Shown here: piece by piece, positions 42,084 to 50,112 of the stretch
Numbering within the stretch: position 1 is the first letter of the stretch
How the letters are laid out: each line of letters starts with the position of its first letter
Assembly: GCF_018603905.1 (NCBI RefSeq)
Contig: NZ_JAHFZZ010000006.1
Coordinates: forward strand, 1-64,000
DNA: 64,000 nucleotides
Source of the DNA: Nonomuraea sp. NEAU-A123
GTDB lineage: Bacteria > Actinomycetota > Actinomycetes > Streptosporangiales > Streptosporangiaceae
Reading direction: 5' to 3'
Program-made: the position numbers and the translations under genes
Notes under the pieces: model-generated
Told to the model about the DNA's origin: nothing
Databases searched by the model: none
What the model saw: only the letters and a program-made list of their open reading frames with translations

Positions 42084-42734
42084 ATGAACAAGAGGTTGGC
42101 GGCCGTCGTGGCCGCGGGCGTGGCGCTCGTCGTGCTGCTGACTGTCGTGGCGTTCTCCGAGCCAGGCAGTTCGTCGGCGCAGGGAGTGCGGCTGACCCGG
42201 CAACCCGACGGTTCCATGGTGCTCGCGGACAGGGGCGGAGACGCCCCTGTGCTCGACCTCTACGAGGACTTCGACTGTCCCGTCTGCAAGGAACTGCACA
42301 CCAGGGTCAACGCGACCATCGAGCGGCTGGCGAAGGAGGGCAAGGTCAAGGTCGTCTTCCATCCGGTGACGGTCTTCGAGGACGAGCCCATGCGGTCCAA
42401 CTCCGTCCGCGCCGCCGCCGCTGCCCGCTGCGTGCCGGAGGAGAGCTGGCTGGCGTTCAGGGATGAGTTGTACGCCATGCAGCCCTCGCCGCACGGGCTG
42501 ACGTCGGGGTTCGGCGTGCAGGACCTGGCCGAGGCGGCCAGGAAGGTCGGCGCGTCCGTCGATCAGTGCGTGACCTCGCAGTCGTACGCCGACGAGCACC
42601 TGCGGGAGAGCGCGAAGATACAGATCGATGGGACGCCGACCCTGCTCCTCGACGGCGAACAGCTGGGCAACGAGGCCTTCGACCCGGCAACCCTGGAGCG
42701 GGCCATCACCGGAGGCACGGGCGTCACCGTCTGA
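42084..42734 (+). CDS. Membrane-anchored DsbA-like thiol oxidoreductase
   Basis: A 216-residue protein: N-terminal signal/anchor at ~5-24, then a thioredoxin fold of the DsbA/BdbD type. Active site CPVC at C65-C68 within EDFDCPVCKELH; the cis-Pro loop is in IDGTPTLLLDG near 180. C112 and C153 may form a second pair. It acts outside the membrane on exported proteins. It is transcribed toward cimA but separated by the attenuator, so probably not part of that unit. Confidence 0.9.
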   Translation: MNKRLAAVVAAGVALVVLLTVVAFSEPGSSSAQGVRLTRQPDGSMVLADRGGDAPVLDLYEDFDCPVCKELHTRVNATIERLAKEGKVKVVFHPVTVFEDEPMRSNSVRAAAAARCVPEESWLAFRDELYAMQPSPHGLTSGFGVQDLAEAARKVGASVDQCVTSQSYADEHLRESAKIQIDGTPTLLLDGEQLGNEAFDPATLERAITGGTGVTV

Positions 42735-42818
42735 ACAGCGTCACCGTCCCAAAAAACATCCCAAAGGCTGAGACCAGTGTGCCGACCAGTGGATAGGTGT
42801 GGCAGACTCGCAAGCACC

Positions 42819-42860
42819 ATGTTCTACGGTCTGCTCATTATCAGCAGGCGCGCTGGCTGA
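42819..42860 (+). CDS. Leader peptide MFYGLLIISRRAG of cimA
   Basis: A 13-residue frame with four consecutive branched-chain codons, CTG-CTC-ATT-ATC (Leu-Leu-Ile-Ile), placed just before two RNA hairpins and the cimA gene. The ending SRRAG resembles the GKRVG ending I recall for ilvB-type leaders of actinomycetes. No strong Shine-Dalgarno is visible, so translation start is the weak point. Role inferred: sensing Leu/Ile tRNA charging. Confidence 0.65.
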   Translation: MFYGLLIISRRAG

Positions 42861-42917
42861 CAAAGGGACACCGCCAGCGCGCAGACCTCTCACGTCCGTG
42901 AGGGGTCTTTTTGTTTT
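42848..42917 (+). promoter_or_regulatory. Transcription attenuator upstream of cimA
   Basis: The first hairpin, GCGCGCTGGC (42848-42857) with GCCAGCGCGC (42873-42882), is a perfect 10-pair stem overlapping the leader stop. The second, GACCTCTCAC with GTGAGGGGTC (42884-42907), is followed by TTTTTGTTTT: an intrinsic terminator 16 bases before the cimA ATG. GGTCTGC in the leader codons (42828-42834) is complementary to GCAGACC (42881-42887) at the foot of the terminator, a candidate alternative pairing. A terminator in front of a gene with a codon-biased leader means attenuation. Confidence 0.75.
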
Positions 42918-42933
42918 CCAGGGAGACGACACC

Positions 42934-44511
42934 ATGGCCGACGACCGCTTTCACGTGTATGACACGACGCTGCGTGACGGCGCACAGCAGGAGGGCCTCA
43001 CCCTCACCGTCGCCGACAAACTCGCCGTCGCGCGGCAGCTGGACGGCCTGGGCGTCGGCTTCATCGAAGGGGGCTGGCCAGGCGCCAACCCCAAGGACAC
43101 AGAGTTCTTCAGGCGCGCTCAAACAGAGCTCGACCTGAAGCACGCGCAACTCGCCGCGTTCGGTGCGACCCGCCGAGCAGGTGTGAAGGCAGCCGACGAC
43201 CCGTTGGTGGCCGCCTTGCGCGAATCCGGCGCGCCGGTCGTGACCCTTGTCGCCAAGAGCCACGACCGGCACGTGGAGCTGGCCCTCCGCACGACTCTCC
43301 AGGAGAACCTCGCGATGATCCGCGACACGGTCTCCCACCTTCGTGCGGGGGGACAGCGAGTCTTCCTCGACGCCGAGCACTTCTTCGACGGCTACAAGTC
43401 CAATCCAGCGTACGCGCTGGAGGTCCTGCGTACCGCTGCCGAGGCGGGTGCCGACGTCATCGCCCTGTGTGACACCAATGGTGGCATGCTCCCCGACGAG
43501 CTGGCCGACATCGTTCACGCCGCCGCCCAGACCAGCGCCCGCGTCGGCATCCACTGCCACGACGACACCGGCTGCGCGGTCGCCAACACGCTCGCCGCCG
43601 TCAAGGCCGGCGCCACGCACGTGCAGGGCTGCGCCAACGGGTACGGCGAGCGGTCCGGCAACGCCAACCTGTTCACCGTGGTCGCGAACCTCCAGCTCAA
43701 GCGGGGCTTCGACCTGGTGCCGCAGGAGTCGCTCGCCGACATGACGCGCATCGCCCACGCGATCACCGAGGTCACCAACGTCACGCCCAACTCCCACGCG
43801 CCCTACGTCGGCACGTCGGCGTTCGCGCACAAGGGCGGGCTGCACGCCAGCGCCATCAAGGTCGACCCGAACCTCTACCAGCACATCGACCCCGCCCAGG
43901 TCGGCAACGACATGCGCATGCTGGTCTCCGACATGGCCGGCCGCGCCTCGGTCGAGCTCAAGGGCCGCGAACTGGGCTACGAACTCACCCCCGAGGCCAC
44001 CAAGACACTGGTCGGCCGGGTCAAGGACCTGGAGTCGAAGGGCTTCACGTTCGAGGCCGCCGACGCCTCCTTCGAGCTGCTGCTGCGCGACACCGTCCAC
44101 GGCGAGCGCACGCGTCACTTCGAGGTCGAGTCGTGGCGGGTGATCGTCGAGCGGGCCAAGGGCGGCGAGCTGGTCAGCGAGGCCACGGTCAAGCTGCACG
44201 CCAAGGGCGAGCGCATCGTCGCCACCGGCGAGGGCAACGGCCCGGTCAACGCCCTCGACCGGGCGGTACGCCTGGCGCTGGAGAAGCTCTACCCCGAGCT
44301 GGCCCGGCTGGAGCTCATCGACTACAAGGTGCGCATCCTCGAAGGCACCCACGGCACCGACGCCATCACCCGCGTGCTCATCACCTCCAGCGACGACACG
44401 GCCGAGTGGTCCACGGTCGGCGTCGCCGAGAACATCATCGACGCCTCCTGGCAGGCGCTGGAGCAGGCGGTGACGTACGGCCTGCTCCGCGCGGGCCACG
44501 AGGCCGGCTAG
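42934..44511 (+). CDS. cimA: (R)-Citramalate synthase
   Basis: A 525-residue enzyme of the 2-isopropylmalate/citramalate synthase family that condenses pyruvate with acetyl-CoA, feeding 2-oxobutyrate to isoleucine. Start ATG 42934 behind GGGAG. HMGL-like barrel: VYDTTLRDGAQQEGLTLTVA, GGWPGANPKD, HCHDDTGCAVANTLAAVKAG (metal His) and GCANGYGERSGNANLFTV. The C-terminal LeuA-type allosteric domain (from ~390) is complete. Length and the GGWPG motif fit CimA (TIGR00977) better than LeuA. The attenuator lies directly upstream. Confidence 0.93.
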   Translation: MADDRFHVYDTTLRDGAQQEGLTLTVADKLAVARQLDGLGVGFIEGGWPGANPKDTEFFRRAQTELDLKHAQLAAFGATRRAGVKAADDPLVAALRESGAPVVTLVAKSHDRHVELALRTTLQENLAMIRDTVSHLRAGGQRVFLDAEHFFDGYKSNPAYALEVLRTAAEAGADVIALCDTNGGMLPDELADIVHAAAQTSARVGIHCHDDTGCAVANTLAAVKAGATHVQGCANGYGERSGNANLFTVVANLQLKRGFDLVPQESLADMTRIAHAITEVTNVTPNSHAPYVGTSAFAHKGGLHASAIKVDPNLYQHIDPAQVGNDMRMLVSDMAGRASVELKGRELGYELTPEATKTLVGRVKDLESKGFTFEAADASFELLLRDTVHGERTRHFEVESWRVIVERAKGGELVSEATVKLHAKGERIVATGEGNGPVNALDRAVRLALEKLYPELARLELIDYKVRILEGTHGTDAITRVLITSSDDTAEWSTVGVAENIIDASWQALEQAVTYGLLRAGHEAG

Positions 44512-44519
44512 CCGTTCGG

Positions 44520-46151
44520 CTAGAGCAGCCCGGCGGGGAAGGTCAGGCCCTGGACCTTGACCTTCCCTCCCGAACAGGACACCTTCGGCGAGTCGGTGTC
44601 GGGCACGATGACGGTCAGCAGCGACTTGGCCGCCGGGGAGACGACCACGTTCGTCGGCAGCTTCGACAGGTACGTCGGCGACACCCAGCCCAGCTTCCCG
44701 CCCCGCCGCACCTTCTGCCCGCCCACCGGCTTGCACCCCGCGAGCTGGACCAGCGTGACCCGGAACTTCCCGTCGCCCAGCACGACCCGGCCGCCGCCGT
44801 TGGAGATCACCTTGAACGACGGGGCGAAGCGCCACAGGTTCGTGACCTTCTTGCCGCCGGACGCGGTGTCGAGCACCGCCATCACGTCCTGGCCGTGGTT
44901 CACCAGCACCGATCGGGTACGGCTTACGCCATAGGCCTTGTCGGTCAGCCGGAAGGACTGCCGGTCCTTGCCGTACGACGTCTTGACCAGCTTGCTGGCC
45001 GTGCGCGGGCGGAAGCGCTCGCCCACCACGGACGGCACGTTGTGCGCCTCGGGGGAGAGCGTCCAGTAGCGGTAGGAGCTCTTCTCGTAGGAGTTGAAGC
45101 CGCCGTCGACCAGGATGTCGCGGCCCTGCGCGTAGTAGGTCACGCCCAGGTGGTCCTCATGGCCGTGGAACTTCAGGCCGGGGCCGAACCTGATCGAGTA
45201 GAAGGCGGATTCGGGCTTGCCCCAGTCCGTCCGGCCGTACACGTAGCCGGCCTTGTAGACCTTGACGTTCTCCTTGGGCGTGCCGGTCTCCATCTTGGGC
45301 TCGACCTCGGCGCTGCCGTCGCCGATCGGCACCATGAACCCGTTGGGCTGGGTGGAGTGGGCGACGAACATCTTGAGCGCGTCGGCCCGCTTGGTGATCT
45401 CGCCGGGCACCTTGCGGCCGCAGTCCTTCATGTTGGTCATCGCGACCATGAGCCTGCTGTGCACGTAGACGGCGTAGCGCGGCGCCTGCTCCATGAGCGC
45501 GCCCTGGGAGTCGACGTCGAGCTTGACCGTGCCGGTCAGCCGCTTGACGGCCAGGCTCGTCCAGTCCTTGCGGCCGTAGCGGCAGCCGATGCCCATGAGC
45601 GCGATGTCCTGGTCGATCCCGTGGTTGTGGCCCTTCTTGTAGAGCCGCGATTCGGACAGGAGCTTGGCGTGCTCGGCCAGCGACCGCTTCAGCCAGGCGT
45701 CCTTCACGTGCATGCTCAGGCAGACCAGCGCCTGGGAGCGGAGCGAGACCGGGTGGTCCTTCCAGGCGTACGACGGGGTGCCGCGGGCGCCGCGCCCGTT
45801 GTGGTCGACCCAGTCCTTGGTGATCTCCTTGGCCCGGTCGAGGTAGCGCTCCTCGCCGCTGTTCTCGTACGCGACGACCAGCGTGCCCATCCAGCGCAGC
45901 GACTGGAAGACGAACTCCCACGAACGGTTGTGGTACGGGCTCATGGCCCAGTTGATCTTCGTGCCGATCTTCACCGGAGGCTGCTCGACCAACGGCAGCT
46001 CACCCCGCATGACCTCGTCCGCCGTGGGCGTGCCGGGCAGCCAGTCGCCCTGGCACTGCGCGGTGCGCTTCACCGACGTGTCGGCGTGCGCTGTGCTCAC
46101 CAGCCCGCTGAAAACGAGCATGAGAGTGAGGGGGATCGCAAGGCGGCGCAC
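44520..46151 (-). CDS. Secreted heparinase II/III-like polysaccharide lyase
   Basis: A 543-residue exported protein. GTG 46151 has AAGGA 6 bases before it and begins the signal peptide VRRLAIPLTLMLVFSGLVST-AHA. An alpha-barrel domain comes first (alginate-lyase-like: AMSPYHNRSWEFVFQSLRWM, KKGHNHGIDQDIALMGIG with Asn-His catalytic candidates). Then a heparinase II/III beta domain with LKFHGHEDHLGVTYYAQGRD and ILVDGGFNSY. Likely a uronate polysaccharide lyase. Convergent with cimA; both stop codons fall in one 16-base palindrome. Confidence 0.88.
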   Translation of the reverse strand: MRRLAIPLTLMLVFSGLVSTAHADTSVKRTAQCQGDWLPGTPTADEVMRGELPLVEQPPVKIGTKINWAMSPYHNRSWEFVFQSLRWMGTLVVAYENSGEERYLDRAKEITKDWVDHNGRGARGTPSYAWKDHPVSLRSQALVCLSMHVKDAWLKRSLAEHAKLLSESRLYKKGHNHGIDQDIALMGIGCRYGRKDWTSLAVKRLTGTVKLDVDSQGALMEQAPRYAVYVHSRLMVAMTNMKDCGRKVPGEITKRADALKMFVAHSTQPNGFMVPIGDGSAEVEPKMETGTPKENVKVYKAGYVYGRTDWGKPESAFYSIRFGPGLKFHGHEDHLGVTYYAQGRDILVDGGFNSYEKSSYRYWTLSPEAHNVPSVVGERFRPRTASKLVKTSYGKDRQSFRLTDKAYGVSRTRSVLVNHGQDVMAVLDTASGGKKVTNLWRFAPSFKVISNGGGRVVLGDGKFRVTLVQLAGCKPVGGQKVRRGGKLGWVSPTYLSKLPTNVVVSPAAKSLLTVIVPDTDSPKVSCSGGKVKVQGLTFPAGLL

Positions 46152-46291
46152 GCCGGTTCCTTCCGGGCCAAAAAGATGGGGGCGGAACATGCTGACCGAA
46201 TCTCGATCAACTGGTCAAGTTGGGTGCCGGATCGTTAGCGGCTCGATGCGGCTCGGTTTCCGGACCGGTCAATTCACGACATCCTGGACGC

Positions 46292-46888
46292 ATGAGATTC
46301 GACGACATCGTGATCCCGGACACCGCCCCCTGCCGGGGGGCTCTTGAGGCGGCGACCAGGTATCACTCGCCCTCGCTGCTCAACCACTCCGTCCGCGCCT
46401 ACCTGTGGGCAGCGGCCTACGCGGGGCTGCACGAGATCGCGTTCGACGCCGAACTCCTCTACGTGTCGTCGATGCTGCACGACATCGGGCTGACCGCGGA
46501 GTTCGACAGCCACACGGTGCCGTTCGAGGAGGCGGGCGGGCACGTGGCCTGGGCGTTCGCCGCCGGGGCCGGGTGGCCGGTCGAGCGCAGGGTACGGGCC
46601 GCCGAGGTGATCATCCGCCACATGTGGGACGAGGTGCCGCTGGCTGAGGACCCCGAGGGGCACCTGCTGGAACTCTCGACCGGCATGGACATCTCGGGCC
46701 GCCGTACCGACGAGATCCCCTCGGAACTGCGGCAGGAGGTGCTCGCCCGCCACCCCCGGCTGGAGATCGCCAAGGAGTTCGCGGCCTGCGTGACGGACCA
46801 GGGCACGCGCAAGCCGGCCAGCCTCGCGGGCGGGTTCGTCCGGTCGGGCATCACGGACCGCCTCGCCAACAACCCGCTGGACGCCTGA
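46292..46888 (+). CDS. HD-domain hydrolase (cyanamide-hydratase-like)
   Basis: A 198-residue HD-fold protein from ATG 46292. Metal residues: LLNHSVRAYLWA (H), VSSMLHDIGLTAEFD (HD) and VIIRHMWDEVP (H). The pattern NHSxRxYxxA...LHDIGL is that of cyanamide hydratase/DUF-HD proteins of fungi and bacteria. Unrelated in sequence to the HD protein at 7000. The substrate is unknown. Confidence 0.9.
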   Translation: MRFDDIVIPDTAPCRGALEAATRYHSPSLLNHSVRAYLWAAAYAGLHEIAFDAELLYVSSMLHDIGLTAEFDSHTVPFEEAGGHVAWAFAAGAGWPVERRVRAAEVIIRHMWDEVPLAEDPEGHLLELSTGMDISGRRTDEIPSELRQEVLARHPRLEIAKEFAACVTDQGTRKPASLAGGFVRSGITDRLANNPLDA

Positions 46889-46906
46889 CGCCTCAGCGGG
46901 CGCCGC

Positions 46907-47488
46907 TCAGTGGACGACGCGGTGTGAGGTAGGGGCGGGCTCCAGGGTCACGCGGGCCACCGCCGGTACGCGATCCGCCTCCAGCGCGCTGCGCATGTGC
47001 GGGATGGCCACGCCCGCCAGGTGGTCCCTGAGCTCGCTCATCGACGCCTGCTCGTCGGCCACCAGACGCAGCCGTACCATCAGCCGGTCGCGGGAACCTC
47101 CCAGGTCGGCCCCGGCGTCCAGCACGGCGGGGCTGGTCGCGACGTCCGCCGCGACCGCGGCGGCCATGCCCTTCGCGGTGACGTCGGTCACGCCCCCGGG
47201 ACCGGTCTCCATCCGCAGCGAGTCGCGGCTGTCGCGGCGCCCCTGAACGAACAGCCACCGCAGCCCGAGCAGCGCCACGATCACGGCCACCAGCGCGACG
47301 ACCCACCAGATCCACGGGCTATAGGCCACGAGGAAGAACCGCACGGGACGGTCCGCGATCGCCGTTCCCGCCGCGTTTCGCCCGAACGCCCCCATGCCAC
47401 GCGCCAGCGCGCAGCCGCCGAGTAGGGCGAGCACGATGCCGGTCAGGGCCAGGCCCCACCGGTTGCCGCGGCCGGTTCTGCGGTTCAC
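46907..47488 (-). CDS. amaP: AmaP-like membrane anchor of the Asp23 operon
   Basis: A 193-residue protein from GTG 47488, overlapping the previous stop (GTGA). Two helices (about 10-28 and 55-77) form a hairpin, followed by a cytoplasmic domain with DVTAKGMAAAVAADVATSPA and a final VTLEPAPTS. This is the alkaline-shock-response membrane anchor type (AmaP) that recruits Asp23 to the membrane in firmicutes. Last of six coupled genes. Confidence 0.8.
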   Translation of the reverse strand: MNRRTGRGNRWGLALTGIVLALLGGCALARGMGAFGRNAAGTAIADRPVRFFLVAYSPWIWWVVALVAVIVALLGLRWLFVQGRRDSRDSLRMETGPGGVTDVTAKGMAAAVAADVATSPAVLDAGADLGGSRDRLMVRLRLVADEQASMSELRDHLAGVAIPHMRSALEADRVPAVARVTLEPAPTSHRVVH

Positions 47489-48165
47489 TTGCGCTCCCTC
47501 ATGTTGACCTTCACCTGGTACGGCTCGACGGGGTTCAGCGCCGCGAGCCTCGACAGCACCATCGCCCGTACGGCCTCGCCGAACCGCTCCCGATCCCACC
47601 CGGTGGTGGTCGCGGTGACGGCGGCGGTGTGGCCGCGGACCGAGGCGCGGGCCGAGTGCACGCCCGGAACCTCTTCGGCGGCGTGCGCCAGCGCCCTGGC
47701 GAGGCTCTTGCGCCGCATGCCGATGATCAGGTCCGCGTCTCCGGTACGTACCGGGACCAAACGCGGTCTTCCGGGCACCAGCGCGGTCACCACCAGCGCC
47801 AGGCCGATCAGCGTGACCAGCGCGGTGCCGAGCAGGAACAGCGGGTCATTCCACGGAGTCGACGCCGCCCAGATCAGCAGCCGATCCAGGGGCATCCACC
47901 GCAGCGGCCGCCCGGCCAGCGCCGATACCGTCTCGGCGGCGACCACCGCGCCCAGCACGGTGAGCAGCGCGGCCACCACGACGGCGGGCACGGTCCGCCG
48001 CGGCCGGAACGCCCGCACCGCCGCACGATCAGCCGCCCGTCCGGAGGCGCCGGTCACTGTGTGGCCGTCTGTCATCCAGTCGAGTTCACCGGCCGGCGGC
48101 GCGTCTGTCGCCTGGTCGGCGAGGCTCGGCACCGGCTCGCCCGCCCGGTGCGCACCGGTGCTCAT
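47485..48165 (-). CDS. DUF6286-like membrane protein of the Asp23 operon
   Basis: A 226-residue protein from ATG 48165 (ATGA overlap with the preceding stop). Two membrane helices: VPAVVVAALLTVLGAVVAAE (~60-79) and LFLLGTALVTLIGLALVVTA (~110-130). The C-terminal domain has MRRKSLARALAHAAEEVPGV and a strand-rich end resembling an Asp23-like fold (VRAMVLSRLAALNPVEPYQV). It matches the DUF6286 partners of actinomycete Asp23 operons. Confidence 0.78.
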   Translation of the reverse strand: MSTGAHRAGEPVPSLADQATDAPPAGELDWMTDGHTVTGASGRAADRAAVRAFRPRRTVPAVVVAALLTVLGAVVAAETVSALAGRPLRWMPLDRLLIWAASTPWNDPLFLLGTALVTLIGLALVVTALVPGRPRLVPVRTGDADLIIGMRRKSLARALAHAAEEVPGVHSARASVRGHTAAVTATTTGWDRERFGEAVRAMVLSRLAALNPVEPYQVKVNMRERK

Positions 48166-48800
48166 GACGAAACCCCCCGCGGCCCCTCCCGCGAGGCCTC
48201 TCGCGGTCCCTCTTGCGGTGCCTCTCGTGAGGTTTCTCGCGGTCCTTCCTGCGGTGCCTCTCGCGAGGTCTCTCGCGGTCCCTCCCGAGGGGCCTCGCGC
48301 GAAAGCTCGCGTGTCGCCTCCCGCGAGGCGTCTTGCGGCGCTTGCCCCGGTATTTCGCGCGGTCCCTCCTGCGGCGTCTCCCGTGACACCTCCCACGTGG
48401 GCGCTTGCGGGGCCGTGAACTCGGTCATCGTGAACTCGGTCATCGTGACGTCCACGCGTGATACCCGCAGGCCCGTCAGCGCGGCGACTCTGGCCGCCAC
48501 GTGGTTCCTGATCTGGCCGGCCACCGCACGCAGGGGCGCCGGATAGGCCACGGACACGGTCAGCCCGATCTCGACGCCGTCGTCACGCACCGTGGCGCTC
48601 GCCGGGCGCGTCCTGCGCAGCCCGCCGCGCTCGCTCACCTCGCGTACCCCGGCCACCTCACGCGCGACGTAGCCGGCGATCTTGCCCGCCACGCGGTCCG
48701 CGACCTCGGTACGGCCACGCCGCTCGGGTGGTACCGGAGCGGGGCGCTGCCCCGGCACCACCACGACGGCAGTCTCAGACGCGGGCATGTCGGTGGTCAT
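48162..48800 (-). CDS. Asp23/Gls24-like protein with charged repeat tail
   Basis: A 212-residue protein from ATG 48800 (ATGA overlap). Residues ~25-115 are an Asp23 domain: EVADRVAGKIAGYVAREVAG, TVRDDGVEIGLTVSVAYPAP, and VRNH-like IRNHVAARVAALTGLRVSRV. Residues ~118-127 duplicate MTEFT. The last ~75 residues are a tandem repeat of SREAPQEGPRET units (48175-48330), proline- and charge-rich and likely disordered. The tail is expanded simple sequence, probably variable between strains. Confidence 0.82.
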   Translation of the reverse strand: MTTDMPASETAVVVVPGQRPAPVPPERRGRTEVADRVAGKIAGYVAREVAGVREVSERGGLRRTRPASATVRDDGVEIGLTVSVAYPAPLRAVAGQIRNHVAARVAALTGLRVSRVDVTMTEFTMTEFTAPQAPTWEVSRETPQEGPREIPGQAPQDASREATRELSREAPREGPRETSREAPQEGPRETSREAPQEGPREASREGPRGVSS

Positions 48801-48985
48801 CTGCGCCTCACGGTGAGGTTCGACAGGTTCACCTCGCCGCCCTCCATGATGCGGCCCACCAGAAGACCGACCGCGCCCAGTACGACCACGAGCAGGAAGG
48901 CGCCGAGCCCGCCGAATGCTCCGACTATGCCCAGCACCATGCCTACCGACATGCCGATCACGGGCAGCCACGAGATCTTGTTCAT
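48797..48985 (-). CDS. DUF2273 small membrane protein
   Basis: A 62-residue protein with two helices (IGMSVGMVLGIVGAFGGLGA, FLLVVVLGAVGLLVGRIM) and a basic tail LSNLTVRRR. This is DUF2273, the smallest partner in Asp23/AmaP operons. Both its start and stop are 4-base overlaps with the neighbours. Confidence 0.88.
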   Translation of the reverse strand: MNKISWLPVIGMSVGMVLGIVGAFGGLGAFLLVVVLGAVGLLVGRIMEGGEVNLSNLTVRRR

Positions 48986-49458
48986 GAGGTCTCCTTCACC
49001 GCGTCCTCGGGTGCCGACACTGTGTCTTCGGGCACCACGTCGTCGATCCGGATGTTCACCAGACGGTCGCCGGCGAGGTCGGCCACCGCCCGCCGTACCT
49101 CTTCGGCCGTTTCGGGGAGGGGGCGGTCGAGTCGCGCCACGATGGCGATGTTCACCTCGTGGTCGTCCGCGGACACGCCCGTGAGGCGCTCGCCGGGCAG
49201 ATAGGTCGCTACCGTGCCGAAGAGACCGCTCGACAGCCCGGCCACTCCCGCACAGGCGACGGCCCGCTCGCCGATCAGCCGGACCTCGGTCACCTGGGCG
49301 CCGGCCGCCTCATCGCCGATCACCGCCGCTTCGGTCCCCTGGGCTCCGGCCACCTGAGCACCAACCGCCTGGGCTTCGGCCGGTTTGGCGCGAGTCGCCT
49401 TGGGGCCGGTCGTTTGAGGGGCGGTCTGCGGAGCGCCGCTCGCCCGGGCGCCGGTCAT
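48982..49458 (-). CDS. Short Asp23-like protein
   Basis: A 158-residue protein from ATG 49458 (ATGA overlap). The first ~55 residues are Ala/Gln/Thr-rich with VGAQVAGAQGTEA-like repeats, a probable linker. The rest (from TEVRLIGERAVACAGVAGLS) follows the Asp23 fold: VNIAIVARLDRPLPETAEEV, RRAVADLAGDRLVNIRIDDV. Envelope-stress family; partner of the neighbouring Asp23 protein (inference). Confidence 0.75.
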   Translation of the reverse strand: MTGARASGAPQTAPQTTGPKATRAKPAEAQAVGAQVAGAQGTEAAVIGDEAAGAQVTEVRLIGERAVACAGVAGLSSGLFGTVATYLPGERLTGVSADDHEVNIAIVARLDRPLPETAEEVRRAVADLAGDRLVNIRIDDVVPEDTVSAPEDAVKETS

Positions 49459-49964
49459 CGGACTCTGGGCTCCCGCTCCGTGCCACCCGTGTCGCCCGTG
49501 CCGCTCGAACCGCCGATCTCCCTCGTGGATGTGTCCCGCATGGGGAGGTGGACGTCGTCGACCCTGATGTTCACCTCGGTGACCTCGAGCCCGCACATGC
49601 GCTCGATCGCGTTGATGACGTTCCTGCGCACGGCCGCGGCCAGTTCGGGGATCGCGATGCCGTACTCGGCGACCAGGTCGAGGTCCGCGGCGGCCTGCCG
49701 TTCGCCCACCTCTACCGAGACGCCCTGGGCGACACTCTTGTCACCGCCGACCATGCCGCGCATGGTGCCGAATGCCCTCGCGGCGCCGGCGCCCATGTCG
49801 TAGACGCCCGGCACCTCGCGTGCCGAGAGTCCGGCGATCTTCGCCACGACCACGTCGTCGATGGTGGTGGTGCCCTTGTCGGTCACCAGTGAGCTGGCCG
49901 GGCCGTCCTCCACAGTCCTGGCCCGCGGTACGGTGCCCTGCTGATTGACTACCGTGTCAGCCAC
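49455..49964 (-). CDS. Asp23/Gls24 family envelope stress protein
   Basis: A 169-residue protein, first gene of the six-gene unit. VVVAKIAGLSAREVPGVYDM, QGVSVEVGERQAAADLDLVA, EYGIAIPELAAAVRRNVINA and GLEVTEVNIRVDDVHLP make a complete Asp23 domain. In firmicutes such proteins coat the membrane through AmaP. The promoter must lie in 49965-50110. Confidence 0.92.
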   Translation of the reverse strand: MADTVVNQQGTVPRARTVEDGPASSLVTDKGTTTIDDVVVAKIAGLSAREVPGVYDMGAGAARAFGTMRGMVGGDKSVAQGVSVEVGERQAAADLDLVAEYGIAIPELAAAVRRNVINAIERMCGLEVTEVNIRVDDVHLPMRDTSTREIGGSSGTGDTGGTEREPRVR

Positions 49965-50112
49965 GATCCGTCACCTCCCGACACTCGATGTGCTCTTAAA
50001 GCCCCCATAACCTCCAGACAACTGAAGATGCGCGACAAAACGGACTTTAGGTACATTTATGACCGATTTATTAGGCGGGCAGAGCGCGGGACGGCGGCGA
50101 TAGCCTTGTCGG

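Noticed and set aside
42841..44835. 664-codon minus-strand frame opposite cimA
   Set aside because: Pure antisense of a strongly conserved gene; composition is the mirror of cimA third-position GC and it has no domain motif.
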